Below are positions 26,256 to 34,141 of a stretch of DNA of 64,000 nt, piece by piece (position 1 is the first letter of the stretch; each line of letters starts with the position of its first letter). Source of the stretch: Nocardia niwae NBRC 108934 = DSM 45340 (GTDB lineage Bacteria > Actinomycetota > Actinomycetes > Mycobacteriales > Mycobacteriaceae); NCBI RefSeq assembly GCF_001613465.1, contig NZ_BDCK01000021.1, positions 62,001-126,000 on the forward strand. Reading direction: 5' to 3'. Both the position numbers and the translations under genes were made by a program. The notes below the pieces were generated by a model, which saw only the letters and a program-made list of their open reading frames with translations, made no database searches and had not been told where the DNA came from.

Positions 26256-27197
26256 GTGAAGACCTTGCTTCGGATTGCCGCATCAACGGCCACCGCCGCG
26301 GTGTGCCTCATCGGAGCCGAGCCCGCGGCCGAGGCGCAGGAGCCCGCAAATGTCCCCTACAGCTATCTGGCGGGGCTGGCCGCGCAGCTGGCGGCACCGG
26401 GAGCGCCGCCGCCGGGAGCCAACGAGTGGAGCTGCCACCCGAGTGCGGAGCATCCGAATCCCGTGGTGTTGCTGCACGGGCTGGGCAACGAGACGGTGAC
26501 CTGGCAGACCTTGTCACCCCTGCTGGCGGCCGCGGGTTACTGCGTCTACACCACCACCTACGGCACCGGGGCGTTCGGCCCGGCGCTGGGCGCGGTGGCT
26601 CCGGTCCCCGAGAGCGCCCGCCAGATCGGAGCGTTCATCGACCGCGTCCTGACTGCCACCGGTGCGGCGAAGGTCGATCTCGTCGGGCACTCCATGGGCG
26701 GCGCGGTGCCGTTCTACTATTTCCACCACCTCGGCGGCGCCGGAAAGGTGGCCCGCCATATCGGGCTGGGCGCGCCGTATCACGGGTCGACGCTCAGCGG
26801 CGCCGACGCCGCGGCCGGGCCCCTGCGAAATCTGCCGGGCGCCGAAGATGCCGTCGCCGGGTGCGGTCCGTGCCAGATGTCGCCGGACTCGCCGTTCCTG
26901 CGGGAACTGAAAGCGGACGCCAGGCTGGTGCCCGGCGTGGAGTTCGTCGGCATCGTGAGCCGCTACGACGAAATCGCGACGCCCTACACCACCGGCATGC
27001 TCGAAGGGCCGAACGCCCGCAACATCGTGCTGCAGGACGTGTGCGCCACCGACTACTCCGAACACTACGGCCTCACCTCCGATCCGGTCGCGGTGCGCCA
27101 AGTGCTCAACGCGCTGGACCCCGGACACGCCCGGCCGGTCCAGTGCCCTGTGGTCGCGCCGATCCTCGGACCGCTCACGCCGGCGGCCGGATCGTGA
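26256..27197 (+). CDS. Secreted lipase/esterase (Lipase_2 type)
   Basis: A 313-residue alpha/beta hydrolase. An N-terminal signal peptide (VKTLLRIAASTATAAVCLIG, cleavage probably after AEA) points to export. The oxyanion region is VVLLHGLGNETVTW and the nucleophile is S146 in VGHSMGG; the acid and His would be near NARNI and DYSEHYG. Cys pairs at 60/96 and near 206/209 suggest disulfides. GTG 26256 was chosen over GTG 26241 because GAGGAG lies five bases upstream. Its stop shares GTGA with the start of the TetR gene, and a 32-bp palindrome precedes it. Confidence 0.9.
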   Translation: MKTLLRIAASTATAAVCLIGAEPAAEAQEPANVPYSYLAGLAAQLAAPGAPPPGANEWSCHPSAEHPNPVVLLHGLGNETVTWQTLSPLLAAAGYCVYTTTYGTGAFGPALGAVAPVPESARQIGAFIDRVLTATGAAKVDLVGHSMGGAVPFYYFHHLGGAGKVARHIGLGAPYHGSTLSGADAAAGPLRNLPGAEDAVAGCGPCQMSPDSPFLRELKADARLVPGVEFVGIVSRYDEIATPYTTGMLEGPNARNIVLQDVCATDYSEHYGLTSDPVAVRQVLNALDPGHARPVQCPVVAPILGPLTPAAGS

Positions 27198-27745
27198 GGT
27201 CGGCCGAACCGGGCCGCAAGGCTCTGCTGCAAGCGGGACAGGCTCTGCTGGGCGAGGCGGATCTGGCGAAACTGTCGGTGAACGCGATCGTCGCGCGGGC
27301 GAGCATGGCCAAAGGCAGCTTCTACCAGCACTGGTCCAGCCGCGGCGACTATGTCCGAGCGCTGCACCACGTCTTCCACGAAGAGTTGTTCGCCCACGTG
27401 CTGGACACCGTCTCCGGTATGGCGCCGGGCATCGAGCGGTTGACCGCGGGCATGCACGCCTATCTCGACGGCTGTCTGGCTCAGCCCGCGACGAAGGCTC
27501 TGCTGATCCAGGCCCGATCCGAAGCGGGTCTCGGCGAGCAGGTCGCCGCACGCAATCGGCAAGCCGCGGTGCTCATCACCGACGATCTCGCCGCCGCCGG
27601 GTGGGACGACCCGGAACCGGTCGCGACACTCGTCGTCGCCGCGATCGCCGATATCGCCCTGGCCGAACTGACCGCGTCGCAGAACCTTCCGGAGCTGCGT
27701 GCGGCGTTGGTGCGGTTGGCCATCGGACGTCGCAGCACCGGGTAG
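27194..27745 (+). CDS. TetR-family repressor coupled to the lipase gene
   Basis: A 183-residue TetR protein with an N-terminal helix-turn-helix (LSVNAIVARASMAKGSFYQHW, split around residues 22-42) and a ligand-binding helical C-terminus. GTG 27194 overlaps the lipase stop by four bases (GTGA), so translation is coupled. The arrangement suggests autoregulation and control of the lipase from the palindrome at 26201-26232; the inducer may be a lipid or fatty acid (inference). Confidence 0.9.
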   Translation: MRSAEPGRKALLQAGQALLGEADLAKLSVNAIVARASMAKGSFYQHWSSRGDYVRALHHVFHEELFAHVLDTVSGMAPGIERLTAGMHAYLDGCLAQPATKALLIQARSEAGLGEQVAARNRQAAVLITDDLAAAGWDDPEPVATLVVAAIADIALAELTASQNLPELRAALVRLAIGRRSTG

Positions 27746-27848
27746 CCGGACAGTAGCCGAGGCATTGCGCGGGGACGCGGGCTGGAGGAAGGTGAGTATG
27801 TCCGGTGGTGCCACCGGGGCGCCACCCCGACCGAGTGGGAGGTGGCCC

Positions 27849-28472
27849 GTGTACGCACGTTCCAGCACCATTGCGGCGCAGCCGTCGTCGGTGGACGACG
27901 GGCTCGCATATCTGCGTGACGAACTGATGCCGAATCTGTCCGAGATCCAGGGATGGGTCGGTCTGTCCTTGATGGCCGACCGGTCGACGGGACGCTGCAT
28001 CGCGACTACTTCGTGGGAGACCCAGGAGGCGTTGCATGCCAGCAGAGGACGGGTTCAGCAACTGCGCGAGGGCATGGCCCGGCGGCTCGGCGGGCGGGCG
28101 GAACGCGTGGAGGAATGGGAGATCGCGGTGATGCACCGGGATCATCCGGCCGGTGCGAGTGCCTGCACCCGCTGCACGTGGGTACAGGTCGATCCGGGCC
28201 AGGTCGACCGGCTGGCCGACATGTTCAAGATGGAAGTGCTGCCGCAGACGGAGATGCTCGACGGATTCTGCAGCGCGAGCCTGCTCATCGACCGCAACAG
28301 CGGCCGGGCGGTGGGGGCGACCGTGTGGGAGAACCGGCAGGCGATGGACGACAGCCGCGAGCAGACCAATCAGATAAGGCAGACGGCGACCCAGCGGGTG
28401 GGCGCCAACGTGCTGGAGGTGGGGGAGTTCGAGCTGGCCTTCGCGCATCTGCGCGTACCCGAGATGGCCTGA
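27849..28472 (+). CDS. Tandem ABM-like (dimeric alpha-beta barrel) protein
   Basis: A 207-residue protein made of two similar halves. Each has the pattern of the antibiotic-biosynthesis-monooxygenase/dimeric ferredoxin-like fold: a strand, a helix with ELMPNLSEIQGWVGLSL (first half) or EVLPQTEMLDGFCSASLL (second half), then DRSTGR or DRNSGR and a W-E/N motif. Pseudo-dimers of this type occur in actinobacteria with unknown function. GTG 27849 follows GGGAGGTGG and starts the conserved YARSSTI sequence; ATG 27798 is a less likely start. It stands alone between the TetR and XRE genes. Confidence 0.75.
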   Translation: MYARSSTIAAQPSSVDDGLAYLRDELMPNLSEIQGWVGLSLMADRSTGRCIATTSWETQEALHASRGRVQQLREGMARRLGGRAERVEEWEIAVMHRDHPAGASACTRCTWVQVDPGQVDRLADMFKMEVLPQTEMLDGFCSASLLIDRNSGRAVGATVWENRQAMDDSREQTNQIRQTATQRVGANVLEVGEFELAFAHLRVPEMA

Positions 28473-28628
28473 GAGCACGCGAGATCCGGCCGGAACACGA
28501 GCCTCCGGCCGGGTATCCGTGCGTCGCGCACCGGGTGATCGGTCGCGCCCCACCGCGAACGGCGAGTCCCGATCTCGCTTACCCGTGAGGTAATGGCCAG
28601 GCCCCACGGTGGTTCGTAGGATCGGGGC

Positions 28629-29408
28629 GTGAGTACCCCAACAGCAGGTGACCTGCTGCGACACTGGCGTCTGGAACGCAGGCTCAGCCAGCTGGAGCTC
28701 GCCGGGCGGGCCGACACCTCGGCGCGGCATCTGAGCTTCATCGAAACCGGACGCGCCACCCCGAGCCGGACCATGATCGTGCACCTGTCCGAGCATCTGG
28801 ATATCCCGTTGCGCGAGCGCAACCGTGTGCTGCTGGCCGCGGGCTACGCCCCCGCCTACGCGCAACCCGGCCTGGACACCCCCGCCATGAACGCCGTTCG
28901 CGGCGCCATGCGCCAGATCCTCGCCGGTCACCAGCCCTACCCCGCGCTGGCCATCGACCAGAACTGGACGATGATCGACGCCAACAGCGGCGTGGCCGTC
29001 CTCATCGACGGCATCGATCCTGCCTTGGTGACACCGCCGGTGAACGCCCTGCGCCTGAGCCTGCATCCCGACGGCATGGCCGGCCGCATCCGCAATCTCG
29101 CCGAGTGGCGCGGCCACATCTTCGCCCGCTTGGCGCGCCAAGTCGAAGTCACCGGGTCCCCGGAACTGGCCGATCTGCTCACCGAACTGCGGTCCTACCC
29201 CGGCGGGGAAGTGGAGCTCGCCGTCCCCGAACCCGACCAGGCGGTGGTCCCGCTGCGGATCGAACACGACGGGAACGAATTGTCGTTCCTCAGTGTCACC
29301 ACGGTGTTCGGCACCCCGATGAACGTCACCGTCGCCGAACTGGCCATCGAATCGTTCTTCCCCGCCGACGAGGACACCATGCAGCGGCTCACCGCGAGCA
29401 CGCCGTGA
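28629..29408 (+). CDS. XRE-family regulator with MmyB-like ligand domain
   Basis: A 259-residue regulator. The N-terminal XRE helix-turn-helix spans about residues 8-65 (LLRHWRLERRLSQLELA, HLSFIETGRATPSR). The remainder matches the MmyB-like PAS-related ligand-binding domain (AIDQNWTMIDANSG). Such regulators often control a neighbouring reductase or kinase. Its stop overlaps the fructosamine kinase start by four bases (GTGA), so the two form a coupled unit. Start codon is GTG. Confidence 0.92.
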   Translation: MSTPTAGDLLRHWRLERRLSQLELAGRADTSARHLSFIETGRATPSRTMIVHLSEHLDIPLRERNRVLLAAGYAPAYAQPGLDTPAMNAVRGAMRQILAGHQPYPALAIDQNWTMIDANSGVAVLIDGIDPALVTPPVNALRLSLHPDGMAGRIRNLAEWRGHIFARLARQVEVTGSPELADLLTELRSYPGGEVELAVPEPDQAVVPLRIEHDGNELSFLSVTTVFGTPMNVTVAELAIESFFPADEDTMQRLTASTP

Positions 29409-30274
29409 GCCACGCGGCCCGGCTGTCCGCTCTGCTGAACGTGCCCGTGCACACCATCACCGGCATCGGCGCAGGCCACGCCTGGACCCTGCACCGCGCC
29501 GAATCGGCCGACGGCCGATCGCTTTTCGTGAAGGCGACGGCCGAGCCGACACCCGTCTTCGCGGCCGAAGCGGCCGGCCTGACCTGGCTGCGGGACGCCA
29601 CGCCCGGCCCGTCGAGCGACAGCACGCAGGCGTTGCTGCCGGAGGTGCTGGCCGCCGACGACCGGATGCTGGTGCTGCCGTGGCTGGAGGAATCCGCCCC
29701 CACTCCCGCGGCCGCCGAACGGTTCGGTCGAGAGCTGGCCGCGTTGCACTCCTGCCGATCCGAGCTGTTCGGCGCACCCTGGGAAGGCTGGATCGCGACC
29801 CTGCCACTGCCCAACACTCCGACCGGCCGACCGTGGCCGCAGTGGTACGCCGAACATCGTCTCGCGCCCTACCTCGTGCGAGCGGCGCCGCATCTCGGCG
29901 CCGACGGAGCCCGCCTGATCGAGCGCGTCATCGATCGCATCGATGAACTGGCCGGGCCCGCCGAACCACCGGTCCGCATCCACGGCGACCTGTGGTCGGG
30001 CAACCTCCTGTGGACCCGGGAACGGGCGATGCTCATCGACCCCGCCGCGCACGCCGGCCACCGCGAAACCGACCTGGCCATGCTCGCCCTCTTCGGTGCT
30101 CCGCACCTGGACCGCATCCAGGCCGCCTATCACGAGGCCCGTCCGCTCGCCGACGGATGGCGCACCCGGATGCCGCTGCACCAGCTGCACCCGCTGCTGG
30201 TGCACGTCGTGCTGTTCGGCGCGGGCTACCGGTCTCAGACGCTCGCCGCGGCCGCCGCGGCGCTCGCGCAGTGA
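29405..30274 (+). CDS. Fructosamine-3-kinase family protein
   Basis: A 289-residue kinase-fold protein of the fructosamine/ketosamine-3-kinase family. The ATP lysine is in LFVKAT, the catalytic Asp in RIHGDLWSGNLLW, and the metal-binding Asp in MLIDPAAHAGHRETDLAM. The family phosphorylates sugar adducts on glycated proteins or free amines and triggers their removal. GTG 29405 overlaps the XRE regulator's stop, implying co-regulation. Cytoplasmic. Confidence 0.92.
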   Translation: MSHAARLSALLNVPVHTITGIGAGHAWTLHRAESADGRSLFVKATAEPTPVFAAEAAGLTWLRDATPGPSSDSTQALLPEVLAADDRMLVLPWLEESAPTPAAAERFGRELAALHSCRSELFGAPWEGWIATLPLPNTPTGRPWPQWYAEHRLAPYLVRAAPHLGADGARLIERVIDRIDELAGPAEPPVRIHGDLWSGNLLWTRERAMLIDPAAHAGHRETDLAMLALFGAPHLDRIQAAYHEARPLADGWRTRMPLHQLHPLLVHVVLFGAGYRSQTLAAAAAALAQ

Positions 30275-30287
30275 CCCGCGCCCGGCC

Positions 30288-31163
30288 TCACCCGGCGCAC
30301 CGCGCGATGACCTTCTCGGCGAAGCGCGACAGGTTGGCGATCTTCGTCTCGAGCGGCTCGGTGTCCTGCTCGGTGGTGTAGGGCAGCCGGAAACCGACGA
30401 TCACGTCGGTGACCCCTTTGTCCTCGAGGCGTTTGATGCCGTCGACGGTGAACCCGTCCAGCGAGATGACGTGCACCTCGAAGTCCTTGCGGGTGCCGTA
30501 CTCCGCGCGCAGAACGTCCAGTTCGGCCAGCAGCCGGTCGAGTTCGGCGCCGTCGCCGCCGGCGTGCATCCATCCGTCACCGCGCTGCGCGGCTCGGCGC
30601 AACGCGGGTTTGCTGTGCCCGCCGACGAGGATGGGCACCGGTTCGGTCGGCACCGGACTGATCTTGATCGGCGGAATGTCGTAGAACTGCCCGTGGTACT
30701 CGAAGTACCCGCCCGCCGAGAGCCCGCGCACGATATCGATGCACTCGTCCATCCGCGCGCCGCGCTTGTCGAACGGCACCCCCATGATCTCGAAGTCGTC
30801 CGGCCACGGGCTGATGCCGACCCCGAGCCCGAACCGGTTGCCGCTCAGCGCGGCCACCGAGGCGGCCTGCTTGGCCACCAGCACCGGCGGGCGGATCGGC
30901 AGCTTCAGCACGAACGGCGTGAAACGCAGCGTGGTGGTCACCGCCGCCATCGCCGCGCTGAGCACGAACGCCTCGACGAACGGCTTGTCCTCCAGGAACT
31001 CGCGGCCGCCGTCGGGGGTGTAGGGGTACTTCGCGTCGGATTCCTTCGGATACGCGATGCTGTCGGCGACGGCCATGGAGGTGTAGCCCGCCTCCTCGGC
31101 GGCTTTGGCGAGAGCGAAATAATACGACGGATCGGTCATCGTCTCGGCGTAGGTGAAACGCAT
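30288..31163 (-). CDS. LLM-class F420-dependent oxidoreductase
   Basis: A 291-residue luciferase-like (TIM barrel) protein close to the TIGR03619-type probable F420-dependent oxidoreductases. Visible marks are the N-terminal MRFTYAETMTDP, the GVGISPWPDDFEIMG segment around 114-128 and the ILVGGHSKPALRRAAQRGDGW phosphate-binding region. Substrate unknown; relatives reduce or oxidise small molecules with F420 or FMN. It is convergent with the kinase gene. Confidence 0.88.
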   Translation of the reverse strand: MRFTYAETMTDPSYYFALAKAAEEAGYTSMAVADSIAYPKESDAKYPYTPDGGREFLEDKPFVEAFVLSAAMAAVTTTLRFTPFVLKLPIRPPVLVAKQAASVAALSGNRFGLGVGISPWPDDFEIMGVPFDKRGARMDECIDIVRGLSAGGYFEYHGQFYDIPPIKISPVPTEPVPILVGGHSKPALRRAAQRGDGWMHAGGDGAELDRLLAELDVLRAEYGTRKDFEVHVISLDGFTVDGIKRLEDKGVTDVIVGFRLPYTTEQDTEPLETKIANLSRFAEKVIARCAG

Positions 31164-31311
31164 GATGCTCGCCTTCCTGGCGCGTCCAGCGCGCCGCGTG
31201 GATTCCGGCGCCGGGACCCACGGAGCGGGCCGGGACCGGAACGTGAGAGGAAACGCCGCAAGCGGACCCGAGCCGCCCCGAGGATATCGAGGCCGCCCGA
31301 GAGATCACCGC

Positions 31312-31815
31312 CTACTGCCATGGGTTGGTGAAGCCTTCCGGAATCAAGTGGTCGAACAGAGCCTTCATCTCCGGCGACAACCGCAGCAGTTCGATGTGCG
31401 AGCCGATCGGCCCGCCCTCGAGGTAGGCGAACTCCATCCCTACCCCCTCGAACCTGCCACGCGCGGCGATCTCGATCCCCGCCGCCGCGGCCTCCGCGAG
31501 AGCGGCGTCGTAGTCCTCGGGCACCCAGGCGGCGTGGTGCAGCCCGGGACCGTGACGGTCCAGATGCTCGGCATACAGGCTCACTCCGCCGCGCGGCTCG
31601 ATCAGCTCCACCTGCTGGCCACCGGCATAGCCGAGCGCCACGGCGATCGTGTAGTCGGCCGCAGCGCCGCGCAGTTCGGCGGCGTCGGGCCCGAAGTGGA
31701 CCTCCGGGATGGTGAACCACTCGCCGACCCCGTACCGGGTGGTGAACGCCTGGCAGGCCGCGCCCAGATCGGCCACCACCCAGCACAATTGGAAGATCGG
31801 ACCGCAAGCGATCAT
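31312..31815 (-). CDS. VOC-superfamily (glyoxalase/bleomycin-resistance fold) protein
   Basis: A 167-residue protein with two beta-alpha-beta-beta-beta units. Likely metal ligands are a His/Gln near FQLCWVV, E near VELIEPRG, H in GPGLHHAAW and E in SHIELLRL, in the usual H/E pattern of the vicinal oxygen chelate fold. ATG 31815 overlaps the SDR stop by four bases (ATGA), so it is translated together with the SDR. The reaction is unknown. Confidence 0.85.
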   Translation of the reverse strand: MIACGPIFQLCWVVADLGAACQAFTTRYGVGEWFTIPEVHFGPDAAELRGAAADYTIAVALGYAGGQQVELIEPRGGVSLYAEHLDRHGPGLHHAAWVPEDYDAALAEAAAAGIEIAARGRFEGVGMEFAYLEGGPIGSHIELLRLSPEMKALFDHLIPEGFTNPWQ

Positions 31816-32585
31816 CGGCGCTCCCCGAGACGGCTCATCAGGCCGGGACACCACCGGTGAGCGGCGACCACCGCCCTGTTGTAATGCGGGAACACGATGC
31901 AGGGCTTGTTCTTGCGCATGCCGCGCAGAATGTGGCGAGCGGCCCGTTCGGCACTGATCATCCCGATCGGCGTCCGGCGCGCCGGATGCCGGTAGGAATA
32001 CCCGGGCAGGTCGATCCCGGAATCGACGATGTCGGTGACGACCCCGCCGGGCACGGCGACACTCACCTTGACCCCGGCCGCGGCCGCTTCCACGCGCAGC
32101 GCGGTGCTGAGTCCGACCACGGCGTGCTCGGTCATCGCGTAGGCCACCGACGGAGCCACCGGCGTCAGCCCCGCCAGGGAGGCCATGTTGACGATGTGCC
32201 CGGAGCCCTGCGCACGCATCAGCGGGTAGGCGTGGCGCGTGCCGTGCACCACACCCCACAGGTTCACGTCCACGATGCGCTGCCACTGGGGCAACGGCAT
32301 GTGCTCGACGGCGCCGCCGAGGCGGATGGCCGCGTTGTTGAACAGGAAGTCGATGCCACCGAGTTCGGCCACCGTGCCGTGGACCAGGCGGCGTACCTGA
32401 TCGTCGTCGGAGACGTCGACGACCTGCGTGTGGATCGCGGTGTCTGCGGCCAGCCCGACCAGTCCGGCGGCGTCGATGTCGGCGGCCACGACCGCGACGC
32501 CTCGTGCGGCCAGCAGACGGCACAGCGCGGCGCCCACGCCGGACGCGGCACCGGTGACCACCGCCACATCAACCACGCCGTTCAA
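31812..32585 (-). CDS. SDR-family protein with a substituted catalytic lysine
   Basis: A 257-residue short-chain dehydrogenase with cofactor motif TGAASGVGAA, NNAA, and Ser136 in NMASLAG. The active-site YxxxK reads Y149-A-M-T-E153; the codon is GAG where AAG would give Lys, so the lysine that orients the cofactor and lowers the Tyr pKa is missing. The rest of the sequence is intact, which suggests either loss of classic redox activity or a variant mechanism. The annotated start is TTG 32585; GTG 32576 is possible. Coupled to the VOC gene and divergent from a TetR regulator. Confidence 0.87.
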   Translation of the reverse strand: MNGVVDVAVVTGAASGVGAALCRLLAARGVAVVAADIDAAGLVGLAADTAIHTQVVDVSDDDQVRRLVHGTVAELGGIDFLFNNAAIRLGGAVEHMPLPQWQRIVDVNLWGVVHGTRHAYPLMRAQGSGHIVNMASLAGLTPVAPSVAYAMTEHAVVGLSTALRVEAAAAGVKVSVAVPGGVVTDIVDSGIDLPGYSYRHPARRTPIGMISAERAARHILRGMRKNKPCIVFPHYNRAVVAAHRWCPGLMSRLGERR

Positions 32586-32595
32586 TTAAGCATCT

Positions 32596-32624
32596 GTGTT
32601 TAACATCGTCAATACCAGTGTTTA
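32596..32624. promoter_or_regulatory. AT-rich divergent promoter with two direct repeats
   Basis: The 52 bases between the SDR and TetR starts are much AT-richer than the surroundings. GTGTTTA occurs at 32596-32602 and again at 32618-32624, exactly 22 bases apart (two helical turns, same face). Neither gene has a clear Shine-Dalgarno sequence, so leaderless transcripts are plausible. The repeats are candidate binding sites for the adjacent TetR protein. Confidence 0.45.
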
Positions 32625-32637
32625 GTAGAGTGCGGTT

Positions 32638-33276
32638 ATGCCGAGCGACGCATCGCGCACCGCCTTGCTCGACGCCGGGGAACGCCTCATCGCCGAACGC
32701 GGCCTCGACGTGCCGCTGCGCGACATCGCCTCCGCCGCCGGTCAGCGCAACAACTCCGCGGTGCACTACTACTTCGATTCGCGCACCGGGCTGATCGAGG
32801 CCATCGTCGAGCGGCGGATGAACTGGCTCGAGCAGCGGCGCATGCAGCTGCTGGCCGCCCACGAAGCCGACGGCCGCGCCAACGACGTGCACGCCCTCGT
32901 CGCCATGCTCGCCACACCGATCCTCGAACTGCTCGGCCACGACCGGGTCACCCATCTGGGCCGGTTCCTGGAGGTCGTGCGCACCCATCCCGTGGTGGCC
33001 GACGCGCACCGCCTCGCCGACGCCGACCGCGCCGCGGTCCGCATCATCGCCACCCGCCTCGACGCGGCGCTCACCGGCCTGCCACGGCACCTGCGCAGAC
33101 AGCGCCTGGAAACCATGGCCACCATCATGTTCGCCCTGATCGCCGACTACGAACGCACCCTGGAATCGGGAGTCCGCACCGCGCAGCCCGGGGACGCCGC
33201 GGAAATCGTGGACATGATCGTCGCCATACTCACCGTGCCCGTCCCCGAGCGCGCCGCCACCGCGCCGCGACGCTGA
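32638..33276 (+). CDS. TetR-family transcriptional regulator
   Basis: A 212-residue TetR protein. The helix-turn-helix covers about residues 20-48 (LRDIASAAGQRNNSAVHYYF), followed by the wider C-terminal ligand domain. Divergent from the SDR-VOC pair across a 52-base AT-rich region, so it most likely controls that pair and itself. The Asn-rich turn (QRNNSAVHYYF) resembles the group of TetR regulators found beside lipid or steroid genes. Confidence 0.9.
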   Translation: MPSDASRTALLDAGERLIAERGLDVPLRDIASAAGQRNNSAVHYYFDSRTGLIEAIVERRMNWLEQRRMQLLAAHEADGRANDVHALVAMLATPILELLGHDRVTHLGRFLEVVRTHPVVADAHRLADADRAAVRIIATRLDAALTGLPRHLRRQRLETMATIMFALIADYERTLESGVRTAQPGDAAEIVDMIVAILTVPVPERAATAPRR

Positions 33277-33298
33277 AATCGGCACGGTCCCCGCCGCC

Positions 33299-33589
33299 TC
33301 AACCCAGCGTCCGCCGGGTCCCGAGGCCGCTGCCCGGAACCGCCGCCAACCGCCGATCACCCTGCGGCCCGGCGGTTTCCGGGAATCTGCGGTGCAGGCG
33401 GTCGATACAGCGGCGCACGACGCACAATTCGCTGTGCAACTCGTGGCGCACGGCGGGATCGCCGCGGTAGGAGAATTCGATGTCCCGCGCCAACGTCTGG
33501 GCTCGCCGGGTCAGCAACTCCAAGAAGACCCGAGCCTGGGCGAGGTCGGCGTCTTGTTCCATTCGATGGCCGATCTGTCGTTCGATCAA
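33299..33589 (-). CDS. Hypothetical helical protein
   Basis: A 96-residue frame beginning at TTG 33589 with a charged helical stretch (RMEQDADLAQARVFLELLTRRAQ) and no recognised domain. The frame stays open to about 33647 without an ATG or GTG, so the true start is uncertain. The first 70 residues look coding by composition; the last 25 are low-complexity. It is convergent with the TetR gene and could be a diverged or truncated gene. Confidence 0.4.
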   Translation of the reverse strand: MIERQIGHRMEQDADLAQARVFLELLTRRAQTLARDIEFSYRGDPAVRHELHSELCVVRRCIDRLHRRFPETAGPQGDRRLAAVPGSGLGTRRTLG

Positions 33590-33776
33590 ATGCCGGTCGC
33601 CCAGTGCCCCCGTGCCGCGGTCCTCGGCCGACAGGAGCAGAACACGATGCTAACCGAGCCGCGGCCCCTCGGGTGCCGAAATGGGACCGCCCTCCGGCTA
33701 TCGCATGGCGACTCGCCCTTCCACTCCTGCGCGGCCGGCGGGGCCCCGGGAAGCCGCTCGCGCGTATCGTGATCAT

Positions 33777-33959
33777 ATGGGCGTCATCGGGGAGCTGTTT
33801 CCAGGCAAGAAGCTGACCCACGAAGGCAGTGAAGACAGCGACGGCCAGACCCACACGCCGCGATTCGACATCGACCTCGACACCGGAGTGGTCCGGGTAC
33901 CGCGCGCGGACCGGCCCACCGCCGAAGACCACGGCGACGCGTGCGAGCAAGAAACCTAG
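33777..33959 (+). CDS. Small acidic protein of 60 residues
   Basis: ATG 33777 opens MGVIGELFPGKKLTHEGSED, then a segment with RFDIDLDTGVVRVPR that resembles the conserved tail of short actinobacterial proteins of the DUF6191 type (tentative; recalled, not searched). Strongly acidic, without membrane segment or Cys. It stands alone between convergent and co-directional neighbours. Function unknown. Confidence 0.5.
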   Translation: MGVIGELFPGKKLTHEGSEDSDGQTHTPRFDIDLDTGVVRVPRADRPTAEDHGDACEQET

Positions 33960-34141
33960 AATCGTCCCCGGTTCGTCCGGACACCGGTGACCCGAGCGCA
34001 TTTCGCACCCCCGCGCCCGTGGAGAAACCCGCACCACCTCACGCCCTCCCGGCCCGCCCGCATCGGATCCCGCTCGCGCAGAAAACATCTCGCTGATCGC
34101 AATCCGTTACCCCAGGCGCGCGCGCCGGTAGCGTCACCGCA

